Positions 7,953-17,047 of a stretch of 64,000 nt of DNA are shown piece by piece. The first letter of the stretch is position 1; the number at the start of each line of letters is the position of its first letter. The stretch comes from an uncultured Eubacterium sp. Its GTDB lineage: Bacteria; Bacillota; Clostridia; Lachnospirales; Lachnospiraceae. The notes beneath the pieces are model-generated. The model was not told the DNA's origin, did not search any database, and worked only from the letters and a program-made list of their open reading frames with translations. The stretch spans positions 1 to 64,000 of the forward strand of contig URAI01000004.1 in the NCBI GenBank assembly GCA_900545725.1, in the 5' to 3' direction. The position numbers and the translations under genes were made by a program.

Positions 7953-9956
7953 ATGGGAAACGTAAATAACAGATTTGATGTAAATGTATCAAGTGAGACA
8001 AAGTTAAAGGATAAGAATATTTTAACATTTGAATTTAAGCTTCTTGCAGATTCAAATTGCAGAATTAAGATAGAGGCATGTCAGGTATATGACTGTGACG
8101 GATATATGTATCAGGCAAGCGGAAGTAATATAAGCAGTGATGATTTTATTCTTGGGAAAAACAGCAGATTTTTTACTGAATTAAAAAGAGTTAATGTCAC
8201 TATCAGTAAGGAATTTAAGTCAAGAATAGGCTGCAATATGGTATTTACGGTTATAGACGTTGATGATAAGAAAAAGATGAATCTCTGTTTTCAGAAGAGA
8301 TCATCCACTAAATGGACATTTGTTGGCGTCTCTCCTTTGGAATATAAAGAATCAGATATTGAACAGGAAGAGAAAGCTACGGATGATATAACAGCTGCAG
8401 GTGTAAATGAAGCTACAGAAAGTATTAATACTGTAAAGGCAAAAGATATAGAAAAAGATGATAACGTATATACTGCAACAGTCAGCCAGCCAAAGAAAGA
8501 TATAAAAAAAGAGATTATAAATAATGGGCAGGGACATGAAGATAAAGCGTCAGATACCGTAAAAAAAGAAGAGGCAAAGACCGGATATATTCCAAGCTTT
8601 GCAAAAAGATATTCAACTAATTATAGCGCAGGAAGCGTGGCAGGTGTAATTAAAAGACCACAGCCAAAGGCTGAAAAACCAGAAGTAACTGATAATGAAG
8701 GAACAGTTAATCAGACAGACATTAATAAAGAAGTTGTTAATAATGAAGCTTTTGGTAAGGGAATTATTAATAATGAGGTAATCAACAAAGAAGATTCATA
8801 TAAGCAGCCGGAACAAAAGATAAATAAAGATACCGGTTATGACAGCGTACCGGGACAGACTGATATATCTTCTGATACACCAGTGAAAGAAAGTGAAAGA
8901 CAAGAACCAAAAAAAACTTCAGGAGTTGATGCTTTCAGGGAGTTATTAGGTGCTATGGCTGATATATCAGCAGGTAAGGATATAGATCTTGACCTTGGAA
9001 GAGGAAGCTATGAGGATAGTGATGAAGAAGATACAAATATACCGGAAATAGATGAAGCGGTTGTAAATGATGATATACATATTACAGATGATAAAGAAGA
9101 TGTTATATATTCATATAGCAATACTGATTCAGATGATGACATTCAGACAGTGACTCATGCAGATATGCATACAGAAGCTGCACCTGCACCAACTGTATAT
9201 ACAGAAAGTATACATACAGAAAATACACAGGCTGATATGTCTGACATTCCTGTGTATTACAGAAGAAAAGATTCCATAGATATGTTAAAGCAAAGAATTG
9301 CGGCAGATAAGAACAATACATATCTTGGAATGACTCTCGGTGCCATAATGGATAAGTATGACCTTGACAATCAGAGATTAGAAACATTTCTTAATGTATT
9401 TGCAGACAGATATAAAGTGGCTGACAGTTCTGTTAATGAACAGGAATTAAGAGATAAGATAGAACAGGATATAATTAATGATTATAAAGAAAAATACAGG
9501 GAAGAGCTTACAGAACAGATAAAGAAGGAGCTTGAAGAACAGGAAGCAGAAGCTGCTATAACAAGTGAGGAAGTACCTGATACCTTGGAATTTTATGATA
9601 TAGAGCCTGAAAGAGTAGAGGCATATCTTAATGGTATTATAGAATATGATGCTGATGCCGCAGCACAGATTGGTCTGTCCTTAAGCCAGACAAGAGTATC
9701 GGTAGAAGAACAGAATGGCTCATATACAGCCACTCTTTATAGTGAAGCCTCTTATTCTAAGGAGACATATGTATTGGTAAGATGTCCTATTGTAAAGGTG
9801 ATATTCTATGATAAGAAGGGGAATATTGCCAATATGGCTATGCACAGTGTATCAAGAATATATACGGGACATGATATTATACAGATGAAGTTAAAGACAG
9901 CACAGTTTAAGTATTGGCAGAATATTGGAAAATTAAAGATAATGATTACATTATAA
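7953..9956 (+). CDS. large acidic protein of unknown function with low-complexity linker
   Basis: 667 residues; ATG after AGGAGTGAGTAT. I do not recognise the family. Residues 1-130 look like a beta-rich domain (ILTFEFKLLADSNCRIKIEACQ). Residues 135-450 are a long disordered stretch rich in Glu, Asp, Lys, Asn and Thr with Asn-Asn-Glu repeats (for example NNEVINKED). Residues 455-530 are helical and charged (RDKIEQDIINDYKEKYREEL). Residues 540-667 form a second globular domain ending LKIMITL. There is no signal peptide or membrane segment, so it is probably cytosolic. The gene stands alone after the hairpin at 7785-7815, so a link to the fibre locus is not proven. Confidence 0.7.
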   Translation: MGNVNNRFDVNVSSETKLKDKNILTFEFKLLADSNCRIKIEACQVYDCDGYMYQASGSNISSDDFILGKNSRFFTELKRVNVTISKEFKSRIGCNMVFTVIDVDDKKKMNLCFQKRSSTKWTFVGVSPLEYKESDIEQEEKATDDITAAGVNEATESINTVKAKDIEKDDNVYTATVSQPKKDIKKEIINNGQGHEDKASDTVKKEEAKTGYIPSFAKRYSTNYSAGSVAGVIKRPQPKAEKPEVTDNEGTVNQTDINKEVVNNEAFGKGIINNEVINKEDSYKQPEQKINKDTGYDSVPGQTDISSDTPVKESERQEPKKTSGVDAFRELLGAMADISAGKDIDLDLGRGSYEDSDEEDTNIPEIDEAVVNDDIHITDDKEDVIYSYSNTDSDDDIQTVTHADMHTEAAPAPTVYTESIHTENTQADMSDIPVYYRRKDSIDMLKQRIAADKNNTYLGMTLGAIMDKYDLDNQRLETFLNVFADRYKVADSSVNEQELRDKIEQDIINDYKEKYREELTEQIKKELEEQEAEAAITSEEVPDTLEFYDIEPERVEAYLNGIIEYDADAAAQIGLSLSQTRVSVEEQNGSYTATLYSEASYSKETYVLVRCPIVKVIFYDKKGNIANMAMHSVSRIYTGHDIIQMKLKTAQFKYWQNIGKLKIMITL

Positions 9957-10139
9957 TTTCTATTTTGCAATTAATTAATACACAATATCAATCTACAACA
10001 ATTATATGATGTTGGGGTCAAAAGTCCACAACTATGATACCTACAGATTGTTATGTGCTATGAACTCAAACAATCCTGCCCAATATTTGCATTATATATA
10101 ATTATTATGAATTGCATGCAATAAATATTTTATTATTTA

Positions 10140-10168
10140 TTGAAACATATTATGATATGTGCTAAACT
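10140..10168 (+). promoter_or_regulatory. promoter of the ABC exporter operon
   Basis: TTGAAA (10140-10145), 17-bp spacer, TAAACT (10163-10168). Transcription would start near 10175, about 45 nt before the attenuator stem. The rest of 9957-10139 is AT-rich; I see no gene there. Confidence 0.5.
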
Positions 10169-10190
10169 GAATACAAATTATAAATTATAA

Positions 10191-10220
10191 GTGCGTAAGC
10201 TACCGAGGCTGGAATACTAA
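10191..10220 (+). CDS. possible 9-codon leader peptide before the attenuator
   Basis: GTG at 10191 opens a 9-codon frame, MRKLPRLEY, with its TAA at 10218-10220 touching the first bases of the terminator stem. No good ribosome binding site precedes it, which is the main doubt. Bacillus bmrCD, a related exporter pair, is controlled by ribosome-mediated attenuation at a leader peptide, so the position is suggestive. Confidence 0.3.
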   Translation: MRKLPRLEY

Positions 10221-10258
10221 TCAGAGTCTGAGTGAATGAATACTCGGACTCTGATTTT
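10219..10258 (+). terminator. strong intrinsic terminator / attenuator before the ABC exporter
   Basis: AATCAGAGTC plus TGAGT (10219-10233) pairs with ACTCGGACTCTGATT (10240-10254), a 15-bp stem with one T-G wobble, followed by six T. It lies only about 35 bp upstream of the exporter start and downstream of a likely promoter, so it probably acts as an attenuator. Confidence 0.8.
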
Positions 10259-10292
10259 TTAATATATTTTCAGGAAAGGAGATGTATAAGAA

Positions 10293-12038
10293 GTGATAAA
10301 ATATCTGAAAAAATACTGGCTTTTTATAATTCTTGCTCCACTTTTTATGATTGGAGAGGTTACAATGGATCTTATACAGCCGCAAATGATGAAAACTATA
10401 GTCGATGATGGTGTGTTAGGGATATCTAATGGTAATGTAGGTAATCTTTCTCTTGTGATTTCAACAGGAATTAAGATGATAGGACTTGTATTTACAGGGG
10501 GACTGTGTGGTGTCATGTCAGGAGTATTTGCAAGCACATGCAGTCAGAAGCTTGGTAATGATTTGAGAAAAGATTGTTTTAGCAATATTATGTCTTTATC
10601 ATTTGAACAGACAGACAGATTTTCCACAGGATCGCTGATTACAAGGGTAACTAATGATATAACGCAGGTTCAGAATCTTGTTTCAATGTCTATAAGAGGT
10701 TTTGTGCGTACATTCTTGTTATTCGGTGGCGGAATTTTATGTATGCTGGGACTTGATATAAGCTTTGGTATTGTTATTGCATGTGCACTTCCTGTTGTTA
10801 TAATTATGATTATATTTTTTTTGTATAAGATTAATCCCTGCTTTGGAATACTTCAAAAAAGGCTTGATACTGTTAATGGAATAATGCAGGAAAATGTATC
10901 AGGAGCCAGAGTTATTAAGGCATATGTAAAAGAAGATTATGAAAGAAAAAGATTTGGAAAGGCTAATAAAGAGCTTATAGACATGCAGCTTCATATACTT
11001 ACAGTATTATCATATATGTCGCCACTGCTTAATATAATACTAGGCATTGCCATTGTATCGGTTATATATATAGGTTCAATACAGGTTAAGACAGGCAGTG
11101 TGACACCGGGAGTTGTAATGGCAGCAATTACATATATTTCACAGATTCTTAATGCTGTTATGAGAATGGTAATGATATTCCAGACAGCCTCAAGAGGCAA
11201 TGCGTCAGCCAGGAGAGTTCTTGAGGTAATTAATTGTGAGCCTGCAATTTGTGATGGAGATAAGGAGTCGTATGAATGTGATGGAAGTGTGGAATTTAAA
11301 AATGTATCATTTTCTTATCCTGATGGAAATGGTGAGCAGATATTAAAAAATATTAATATTAATATTAATCCGGGAGAAACATTTGCAATACTTGGAGCTA
11401 CAGGCTGCGGAAAGTCAACATTTATCAATCTGATACCAAGATTTTATGATGTGACAGAGGGCAGTGTTCTTGTTGATGGAATGGATGTAAGGGAGTATCC
11501 GCTTGATAAATTAAGAGATAAGATTGCAATTACACTGCAATACAGTGAGCTTTTTACAACAACAATAAAAGATAATATAAGATGGGGGAATATGTCTGCC
11601 ACGGATTCTGAAATAAAAAAAGCAGCTGATATTGCACAGGCACAGGAATTTATAAGCGGTAAAGAAGATGGATTTGATACGGTTGTTGCAGAGCGTGGAA
11701 TGAGCCTTTCAGGTGGGCAGAAGCAGAGGTTATCAATTGCAAGGGCAGTTGTTAAAAAGGCAGAGATTCTCATAATGGATGATGCTACAAGTGCTTTGGA
11801 TTTAAAGACAGAGGCACAGCTATATGAAAGTCTTAATAAAGAATACAAAAAGCTTACAAAGATTATAGTTGCACAAAGAGTTGCATCAGTAAGACATGCT
11901 GACCGTATTGCCATTATTGAAAATGGAAGAATAGTGGCATGTGATACACATGATAATCTTTTGAAAAACAGCCCTGTATATAAGGACATTTATAATTCCC
12001 AGTTAAAGACGGGAGGTGACATTTCATATGCAGAGTAA
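10293..12038 (+). CDS. ABC exporter half-transporter (heterodimer subunit 1, BmrC/LmrC-like)
   Basis: 581 residues; GTG start after AAAGGAGATG. Residues 1-310 hold six membrane segments of a type-I exporter; residues 330-575 are the nucleotide-binding domain: Walker A GATGCGKST (about 368), signature LSGGQKQR (about 471), Walker B ILIMDDATSALD. The catalytic Glu after Walker B is Asp (MDDATS), and the switch His is Gln (VAQRVAS in place of AHRLS), marks of the degenerate-site subunit of heterodimeric exporters such as BmrCD and TM287/288. The partner gene overlaps it. Likely multidrug or lipid export from the cytoplasmic membrane. Regulated by the attenuator immediately upstream. Confidence 0.9.
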   Translation: MIKYLKKYWLFIILAPLFMIGEVTMDLIQPQMMKTIVDDGVLGISNGNVGNLSLVISTGIKMIGLVFTGGLCGVMSGVFASTCSQKLGNDLRKDCFSNIMSLSFEQTDRFSTGSLITRVTNDITQVQNLVSMSIRGFVRTFLLFGGGILCMLGLDISFGIVIACALPVVIIMIIFFLYKINPCFGILQKRLDTVNGIMQENVSGARVIKAYVKEDYERKRFGKANKELIDMQLHILTVLSYMSPLLNIILGIAIVSVIYIGSIQVKTGSVTPGVVMAAITYISQILNAVMRMVMIFQTASRGNASARRVLEVINCEPAICDGDKESYECDGSVEFKNVSFSYPDGNGEQILKNINININPGETFAILGATGCGKSTFINLIPRFYDVTEGSVLVDGMDVREYPLDKLRDKIAITLQYSELFTTTIKDNIRWGNMSATDSEIKKAADIAQAQEFISGKEDGFDTVVAERGMSLSGGQKQRLSIARAVVKKAEILIMDDATSALDLKTEAQLYESLNKEYKKLTKIIVAQRVASVRHADRIAIIENGRIVACDTHDNLLKNSPVYKDIYNSQLKTGGDISYAE

Positions 12039-13851
12039 CAATAAAGACAATCAGGTAAAGATAAATGTAAAGATGCCGGGAATGAGAGGACCACGTTCAC
12101 GTCAGGCAGTTGAAAAGCCGAAGAACGGAAAAAAGACATTCAAAAGATTATGCAGGTATTTTGGCAAAGAAAAGCTTATGCTTACAGGACTTATTGTGGC
12201 TGTAATTATTGTTGTGGCATGTTCAGTATTCACACCTGCACTCCAAAGCAAGGCGATAGATGTAATAACGGACAGACATTTTAACAGGCTTTCTGTAATC
12301 CTTATTATCATGCTCATATTATATGGAATTAACAGTATAGGGAATCTTTGCCAGTCAATTTTGAGTGCAAAGCTAAGCCAGAGAATAGTAAAAAGAATGA
12401 GAGAGGATTTATTTGATAAAATAGCAGATCTTCCAATAAAGTATATAGATAACCATTCGCATGGTGATATAATGAGCCGTATGACAAATGATGTAGAAAA
12501 TATATCAAATACAATATCACAGTCGTTAAGTTCATTGGTATCCGGTGTGCTTACAGTTACAGGCACAGTTATAATTATGCTGTGGTACTGCTGGCAGCTT
12601 GCAATTCTTTCATGTATGACTGTTATTCTTACAATCATTGCAACTAAATATCTGTCAGGTGCCATGAGAAGATTCTATACCAGAAGACAGATAATACTGG
12701 GAAATCTTAATGGAACAGTAGAGGAGATGGTTACAGGCTATAAGACAGTTGTGGCATATAACCATCAGGCAGAGGTGAAAGCTGATTTTAATAAAACAAG
12801 TGATGAGCTTACAAAAACAGGTATTGTTGCAGAAATTCTTGGCGGAAGCATGGGACCTGTGATGAATGTTATTAATAATATAGGTTTTGTTATAATTGCG
12901 GCTTTTGGAGGATATTTTGCTATTAATAAAATGATATCCATTGGTGTCATATCAGCATTTATAGTTTATGCAAAGCAGTTTGGAAGACCAATTGATGAGA
13001 TTGCACAGGTATATGGACAGATTCAGACAGCCATGGCAAGTGCAGAGAGAGTATTTGATATTATGGATGAGAGACCGGAAGATAAGAGCGGAAGTAATGT
13101 AATTGATAATTCTGATGGTATTATATCATTTGAACATGTTAATTTTTCTTATGTTGAAGGAAAGAAAGTGTTATCCGATTTTAATCTTGAAGTAAAGGCA
13201 GGTCAGAAGGTAGCACTGGTAGGAGCAACAGGAAGCGGAAAGACAACAGTTGTTAATCTTTTAATGAGATTTTATGATATTGACAGTGGTAGTATTAAAA
13301 TAGATGGAGTAGATATTAAAGATATAGACTGTAATAACTTAAGAAAAAATACGGCGATAGTTTTACAGGATACAGTACTTTTTTCTGATACGATTAAGAA
13401 TAATTTAAAATATTCAAATGAGGATGCGACAGACAAAGAGATAATAGAGGCGGCCACGTTAAGTAACTGTCACAATATGATTATGCAGATGAAGGATGGA
13501 TATGATACGAAGCTGTCAGAGGGAGGACACAATATATCACAGGGACAAAGGCAGTTACTTTCAATAGGACGGGCATTCCTTGCAAAGCCAAAGATATTAA
13601 TACTTGATGAGGCGACATCAAGCGTAGATACAAGAACAGAAAAGCATATTCAGGATGCCATGACTAATCTTATGAAAAACAGAACCAGCTTAATAATAGC
13701 ACACAGACTGTCAACAATTCAGGATGCAGACCTAATAGTAGTATTAGATCATGGGAAAATAGTAGAAAAAGGCAGTCATAGCAGACTTTTATCACAAAAA
13801 GGAAAATATTACGAACTATATATGACCCAGTTTGCAGGAAGTGCAACGTAG
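12028..13851 (+). CDS. ABC exporter half-transporter (heterodimer subunit 2, BmrD/LmrD-like)
   Basis: 607 residues from ATG 12028, chosen because GGGAGGTG (12011-12018) gives normal spacing; a GTG at 12016 lies inside that site. It overlaps the stop of subunit 1 by 11 bp, so the two are translationally coupled. N-terminal 50 residues are basic and cytosolic, then six membrane segments and an ATPase domain with Walker A GATGSGKTT, Walker B LILDEATSSVD with the catalytic Glu, and a switch His in AHRLST. Its signature is ISQGQRQ rather than LSGGQ, the complementary defect expected in a heterodimer with one impaired ATP site. Confidence 0.9.
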   Translation: MQSNNKDNQVKINVKMPGMRGPRSRQAVEKPKNGKKTFKRLCRYFGKEKLMLTGLIVAVIIVVACSVFTPALQSKAIDVITDRHFNRLSVILIIMLILYGINSIGNLCQSILSAKLSQRIVKRMREDLFDKIADLPIKYIDNHSHGDIMSRMTNDVENISNTISQSLSSLVSGVLTVTGTVIIMLWYCWQLAILSCMTVILTIIATKYLSGAMRRFYTRRQIILGNLNGTVEEMVTGYKTVVAYNHQAEVKADFNKTSDELTKTGIVAEILGGSMGPVMNVINNIGFVIIAAFGGYFAINKMISIGVISAFIVYAKQFGRPIDEIAQVYGQIQTAMASAERVFDIMDERPEDKSGSNVIDNSDGIISFEHVNFSYVEGKKVLSDFNLEVKAGQKVALVGATGSGKTTVVNLLMRFYDIDSGSIKIDGVDIKDIDCNNLRKNTAIVLQDTVLFSDTIKNNLKYSNEDATDKEIIEAATLSNCHNMIMQMKDGYDTKLSEGGHNISQGQRQLLSIGRAFLAKPKILILDEATSSVDTRTEKHIQDAMTNLMKNRTSLIIAHRLSTIQDADLIVVLDHGKIVEKGSHSRLLSQKGKYYELYMTQFAGSAT

Positions 13852-13871
13852 TATTAAATACTATATATGCT

Positions 13872-13920
13872 TGACATAAAAACCAAAATGTTTTATTATA
13901 CAAATGTTTGATAATCAAAC
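13872..13920 (+). promoter_or_regulatory. promoter with FabT-like MarR operator
   Basis: TTGACA (13872-13877), 17-bp spacer, TATTAT (13895-13900), then the palindrome GTTTGATAATCAAAC (13906-13920) at the expected transcription start. The palindrome is close to the FabT operator of Firmicutes (TTTGATTATCAAA). It would repress the flavoprotein gene downstream. Confidence 0.55.
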
Positions 13921-14067
13921 TATTATAAACAGGAAGTTATGAATAAATATTATATATACAGATTAATTTTCAAATTTGGCATTAATATAATTATAAATAC
14001 CGGCTTTATATACATAATTTGAAAATTGAAATCATATACAGTATTTATTTGTAGATTGGAGATGTAT

Positions 14068-15141
14068 ATGAAGACGTTAAAAATTGGTGATACTGTAGTT
14101 AAAATTCCTATTATTCAGGGAGGAATGGGCGTTGGTATAAGCAGAAGCCGCCTTGCAGGAGCAGTTGCAAAGGAGGGGGCGATAGGAATTATATCAACAG
14201 CACAGATAGGCTATGATGAGGATGATTTTGAAAATAATCAGGATGAATGCAATTTAAGGGCAATAAAAAAACATATAAAAAAAGCGAAGGAAATTGCAGA
14301 TGGAAACGGTCTTGTCGGTGTTAATATAATGACGGCATTAAAGCATTTTAAGAATCATGTTAAAGCATCAGTTATGGCAGGTGCAGATGTAATAATATGT
14401 GGTGCTGGTCTTCCAACAGAACTTCCGGGTATTGTAAGAGAGGCGCTAAATAAAAATATACATAAGCATATGCCATATATTGCACCAATTGTATCATCTG
14501 AACGAGCATTAAATATAATATTAAAGCAGTGGTCAAAAAAGTATGACACAACAGCCGACTTTATAGTTGTGGAAGGACCACTTGCAGGCGGACATTTAGG
14601 ATATTCTAATGAACAGTTAAATGACATAGAATCAATTGATTATGACAATGAATTAAAAAATATAATCAGCGCAAAAAAAGTCTATGAAGAAAAGTATAAA
14701 AAACATATACCGGTCATTGCAGCCGGAGGAATATTTGATAAGAAAGATATAATGCATATGACAGAGCTTGGTGCAGACGGTGTACAGATAGCAAGCCGTT
14801 TTGTTGCAACATATGAATGTGATGCAGATGATAATTATAAAAATGCATATATCAATGCCAAAAAAGAAGATATAAAAATAATACAAAGTCCTGTAGGTAT
14901 GCCGGGCAGAGCCATTAACAATAATTTTGTCAAAAGAATACAGATGCAGAATGAAAAAATTACAAAATGCTATAACTGCCTTGAAAAATGCAATCCCGCA
15001 AAGGTACCATATTGCATAACAAAGGCACTTACTAAGGCGGTAAAAGGAGATATAGAAAACGGACTAATATTCTGTGGAGCCAATGTAGACAGAATAACAG
15101 ATATAATATCCGTCCACGACCTGATAAGGCAGCTTTGTTAA
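14068..15141 (+). CDS. NAD(P)H-dependent flavin oxidoreductase of the nitronate monooxygenase family; FabX-like candidate
   Basis: 357 residues from ATG 14068, which has GGAG at 14058-14061. TIM-barrel FMN enzyme of the 2-nitropropane dioxygenase/FabK superfamily: IIQGGMGVGIS at the N-terminus, GPLAGGHLGY with the catalytic-type His, IPVIAAGGIF and GADGVQIASRFVAT for the FMN phosphate. The C-terminal 60 residues carry CYNCLEKCNPAKVPYC and later IFCGA, a cysteine pattern like the iron-sulfur site of FabX, the dehydrogenase/isomerase that makes unsaturated fatty acids in Helicobacter; the length (about 360) also fits. The FabT-like operator upstream supports a role in fatty-acid synthesis. A plain nitronate monooxygenase remains possible. 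Confidence 0.75.
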   Translation: MKTLKIGDTVVKIPIIQGGMGVGISRSRLAGAVAKEGAIGIISTAQIGYDEDDFENNQDECNLRAIKKHIKKAKEIADGNGLVGVNIMTALKHFKNHVKASVMAGADVIICGAGLPTELPGIVREALNKNIHKHMPYIAPIVSSERALNIILKQWSKKYDTTADFIVVEGPLAGGHLGYSNEQLNDIESIDYDNELKNIISAKKVYEEKYKKHIPVIAAGGIFDKKDIMHMTELGADGVQIASRFVATYECDADDNYKNAYINAKKEDIKIIQSPVGMPGRAINNNFVKRIQMQNEKITKCYNCLEKCNPAKVPYCITKALTKAVKGDIENGLIFCGANVDRITDIISVHDLIRQLC

Positions 15142-15189
15142 TAATAAACCATACTGCCACCAGAACCAGTATTTTTGAAATGTAAATTA

Positions 15190-15296
15190 AAAATAGCAGA
15201 ATTGGAATATTTTATATGGGGAATTACGGTAAGCACTTAGAAATTCTTAGTGATTATCCGTTTACCCCATATAAAATATTCCAATTCTGCTATTTT
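15190..15296. repeat. 32-bp perfect inverted repeat between convergent genes (bidirectional terminator or MITE-like)
   Basis: Bases 15190-15221 and 15265-15296 are perfect reverse complements over 32 bp, each starting or ending in AAAATAGCAGAATTGG or its complement. The 43-base centre also folds on itself (CACTTAGAA with TTCTTAGTG, one mismatch). T-runs follow on both strands, so it can terminate the flavoprotein gene and the opposing psiE-like gene. The stem is much longer than ordinary terminators. Confidence 0.8.
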
Positions 15297-15320
15297 CTAA
15301 TTCATGCCCGATTTCAAAAA

Positions 15321-15716
15321 TTACTCTTTATCATCCGGAAGGAAAAGGAATTTCCTCGTAGCAAGCAATGCAACGATACATAATACTCCTGCTACCATAT
15401 TCATAACCGAAGAATGTGATACGATTATCTGTCGTGCTATTGCAAATAAAAGAACTTCTACTACAGTAGAAGCAGAGTGTTTACATAACATTTTGATAAG
15501 CTCAACACCAACCGCAAGGCTCATGGCATTTTCCATAAAGTATGTAAATACATCTTCATTGGAAAGCATAAAATTTATATCAAAAATATTAATTACAAGC
15601 TTCACAGATAAGAATATAATTACTACGATAAGAAGCAGTGATATAAACATCTCAAGATAATAAGATATTCCATATAGTTTTGAAAGTATCTTTTTTTTAA
15701 TATCATTATTATTCAT
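15321..15716 (-). CDS. PsiE-like integral membrane protein
   Basis: 131 residues with four predicted membrane helices (about 20-40, 52-72, 80-98, 104-122). The segment VVEVLLFAIARQIIV matches the conserved region of the phosphate-starvation-inducible PsiE family. Function of the family is unknown. The gene runs against the flavoprotein gene and is separated from it by the long inverted repeat. A PhoP box is not obvious upstream. The reverse-strand reading is preferred to the + strand frame over the same bases because it is hydrophobic and family-like. Confidence 0.7.
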   Translation of the reverse strand: MNNNDIKKKILSKLYGISYYLEMFISLLLIVVIIFLSVKLVINIFDINFMLSNEDVFTYFMENAMSLAVGVELIKMLCKHSASTVVEVLLFAIARQIIVSHSSVMNMVAGVLCIVALLATRKFLFLPDDKE

Positions 15717-15880
15717 GCAAATAAATTCTCCATTCGTTTAAAATCCTATTAATAACATTAGCTGGGCAAAATAGGTTATAGATAACTATAAAAATATAAT
15801 ATCATAGAAATATCAGTATTGCTATATCAAATATTTCCATGTGTTAAGGTGTTTTGACATAAAGCGGTCTGCCATAGTCT

Positions 15881-16810
15881 CTATTTTTTCAGATAATCAG
15901 AATCATCCAGTGTATTAAGCTCCAATTCCTTATGACCAAATGTTATGCTTTGGTGCGATTTTTTATATTTAAGAGGAGTTACATTCATAAATTTTTTAAA
16001 TATTCTTTCAAAGTATGTGACACTGTCATAGCCAAGAATTGAGGCAACCTCTGATATGCTGTCTTGTGTATTTTCAAGAAGCTGCACAGCCTTTTTGATA
16101 CGGAATATATTAATATATTCTGTGATGGTAAATCCGGAATATTCCTTAAAAATACGGCATAAATAGTATTTGCTTAAGAAAAGTTCTTCTGACAACTCAT
16201 CAAGTGAAATGGTATTCATATAATTTTTTTCAATATATTCGGCTACAGAGGTTGCAGCGGTCTCCTTTGCATTACCGGCAGATGCTTCTACTAAAAGCTT
16301 GTCTGTCTTTATCTGTGTAAAACGGCTAAGCCAATGTAACAGGTCTATTTCAGTTCTTGTTTTATAACCATTTTTTTTATCTGTAAGCTCGTGGCGCAGA
16401 TCATGGTACAGATTTAAAAATAATATGCGCTGTTCTTCATCAAGATGATATATTCCATAATTATGATGAAAGAAATCTACAAGTTTAAGTTCAGGATATT
16501 TACTATCATATTCACACATCTTTTCATAGTCAATATATAGGATTACACGGTTATATCCTGTATCGTCAGGTCCGATTGAGCGGGTGGTATGTACAAGATT
16601 AGTATCAATAATTGTAAGGTCTCCGGCATAGGCATTGTAACTTCTATTATTAAAGAAGAACTGTCTTTCACCCTCAATAATATAAAATATCTCATATTGT
16701 GTATGAAAATGCTTAACTTTCATATCAAATTGTCCGTAACGGATTAACTGTTCAACAGAAATTCCTGGAATTTTTCCGAAAAATGTCAGCTTATTATCTT
16801 TATTTTCCAT
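15881..16810 (-). CDS. AraC-family transcriptional regulator of the rhamnose locus
   Basis: 309 residues from the ATG at 16810, preceded on the minus strand by GGGGGAAG. N-terminal half is a cupin-like sugar-sensing domain (HTQYEIFYIIEGERQFFFNN, AGDLTIIDTNLVHTTRS). The C-terminal 100 residues hold two helix-turn-helix motifs (SLDELSEELFLSKYYLCRIF and SISEVASILGYDSVTYFERI, then FKKFMNVTPLKYK). It is divergent from the rhamnose genes, so it probably activates them in response to rhamnose, as RhaS/RhaR do, through sites in 16823-17047. Confidence 0.88.
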   Translation of the reverse strand: MENKDNKLTFFGKIPGISVEQLIRYGQFDMKVKHFHTQYEIFYIIEGERQFFFNNRSYNAYAGDLTIIDTNLVHTTRSIGPDDTGYNRVILYIDYEKMCEYDSKYPELKLVDFFHHNYGIYHLDEEQRILFLNLYHDLRHELTDKKNGYKTRTEIDLLHWLSRFTQIKTDKLLVEASAGNAKETAATSVAEYIEKNYMNTISLDELSEELFLSKYYLCRIFKEYSGFTITEYINIFRIKKAVQLLENTQDSISEVASILGYDSVTYFERIFKKFMNVTPLKYKKSHQSITFGHKELELNTLDDSDYLKK

Positions 16811-16888
16811 AACTTCCCCCATAAATATTAATGAATATAAAAAATTTTATCGTAATATTAAAAAAAAATCAACTTATAAAAATAAGGT

Positions 16889-16985
16889 GCAATATTGTAT
16901 GAAAAAATTAAAACCTAAGCAATATCAGTTTAGAAATAAAAATAATGTGGATGATATAATTTATTTAACAGATAAGCAATGTAAT
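16889..16985 (+). promoter_or_regulatory. candidate AraC-regulator sites between the divergent rhamnose genes
   Basis: TGCAATATTGTA (16889-16900), AAGCAATATCA (16918-16928) and AAGCAATGTAA (about 16974-16984) share the core GCAATRT in the divergent intergenic region, as expected for half-sites of an AraC-type activator. This is suggestive only; AT-rich sequence makes chance matches likely. Confidence 0.3.
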
Positions 16986-17047
16986 TAGTGTTATTTATGG
17001 TAAAGACAGTGATTACATTTTAGTTCAAAATAGAAAGGACAGAAAAT

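Noticed and set aside
7953..9956. Assignment of the 667-residue protein to the fibre system
   Set aside because: No signal peptide, separate promoter region and a hairpin in between; proximity alone is not enough.
10020..10045. Possible riboswitch around GTTGGGGTCAAAAGTCCACAAC
   Set aside because: Only a 4-bp stem can be drawn, it lies upstream of the exporter promoter and matches no class I know.
15304..15660. 118-codon + strand frame over the psiE-like gene
   Set aside because: It lacks a ribosome binding site, and the opposite strand encodes a four-helix PsiE-like protein with a family motif.
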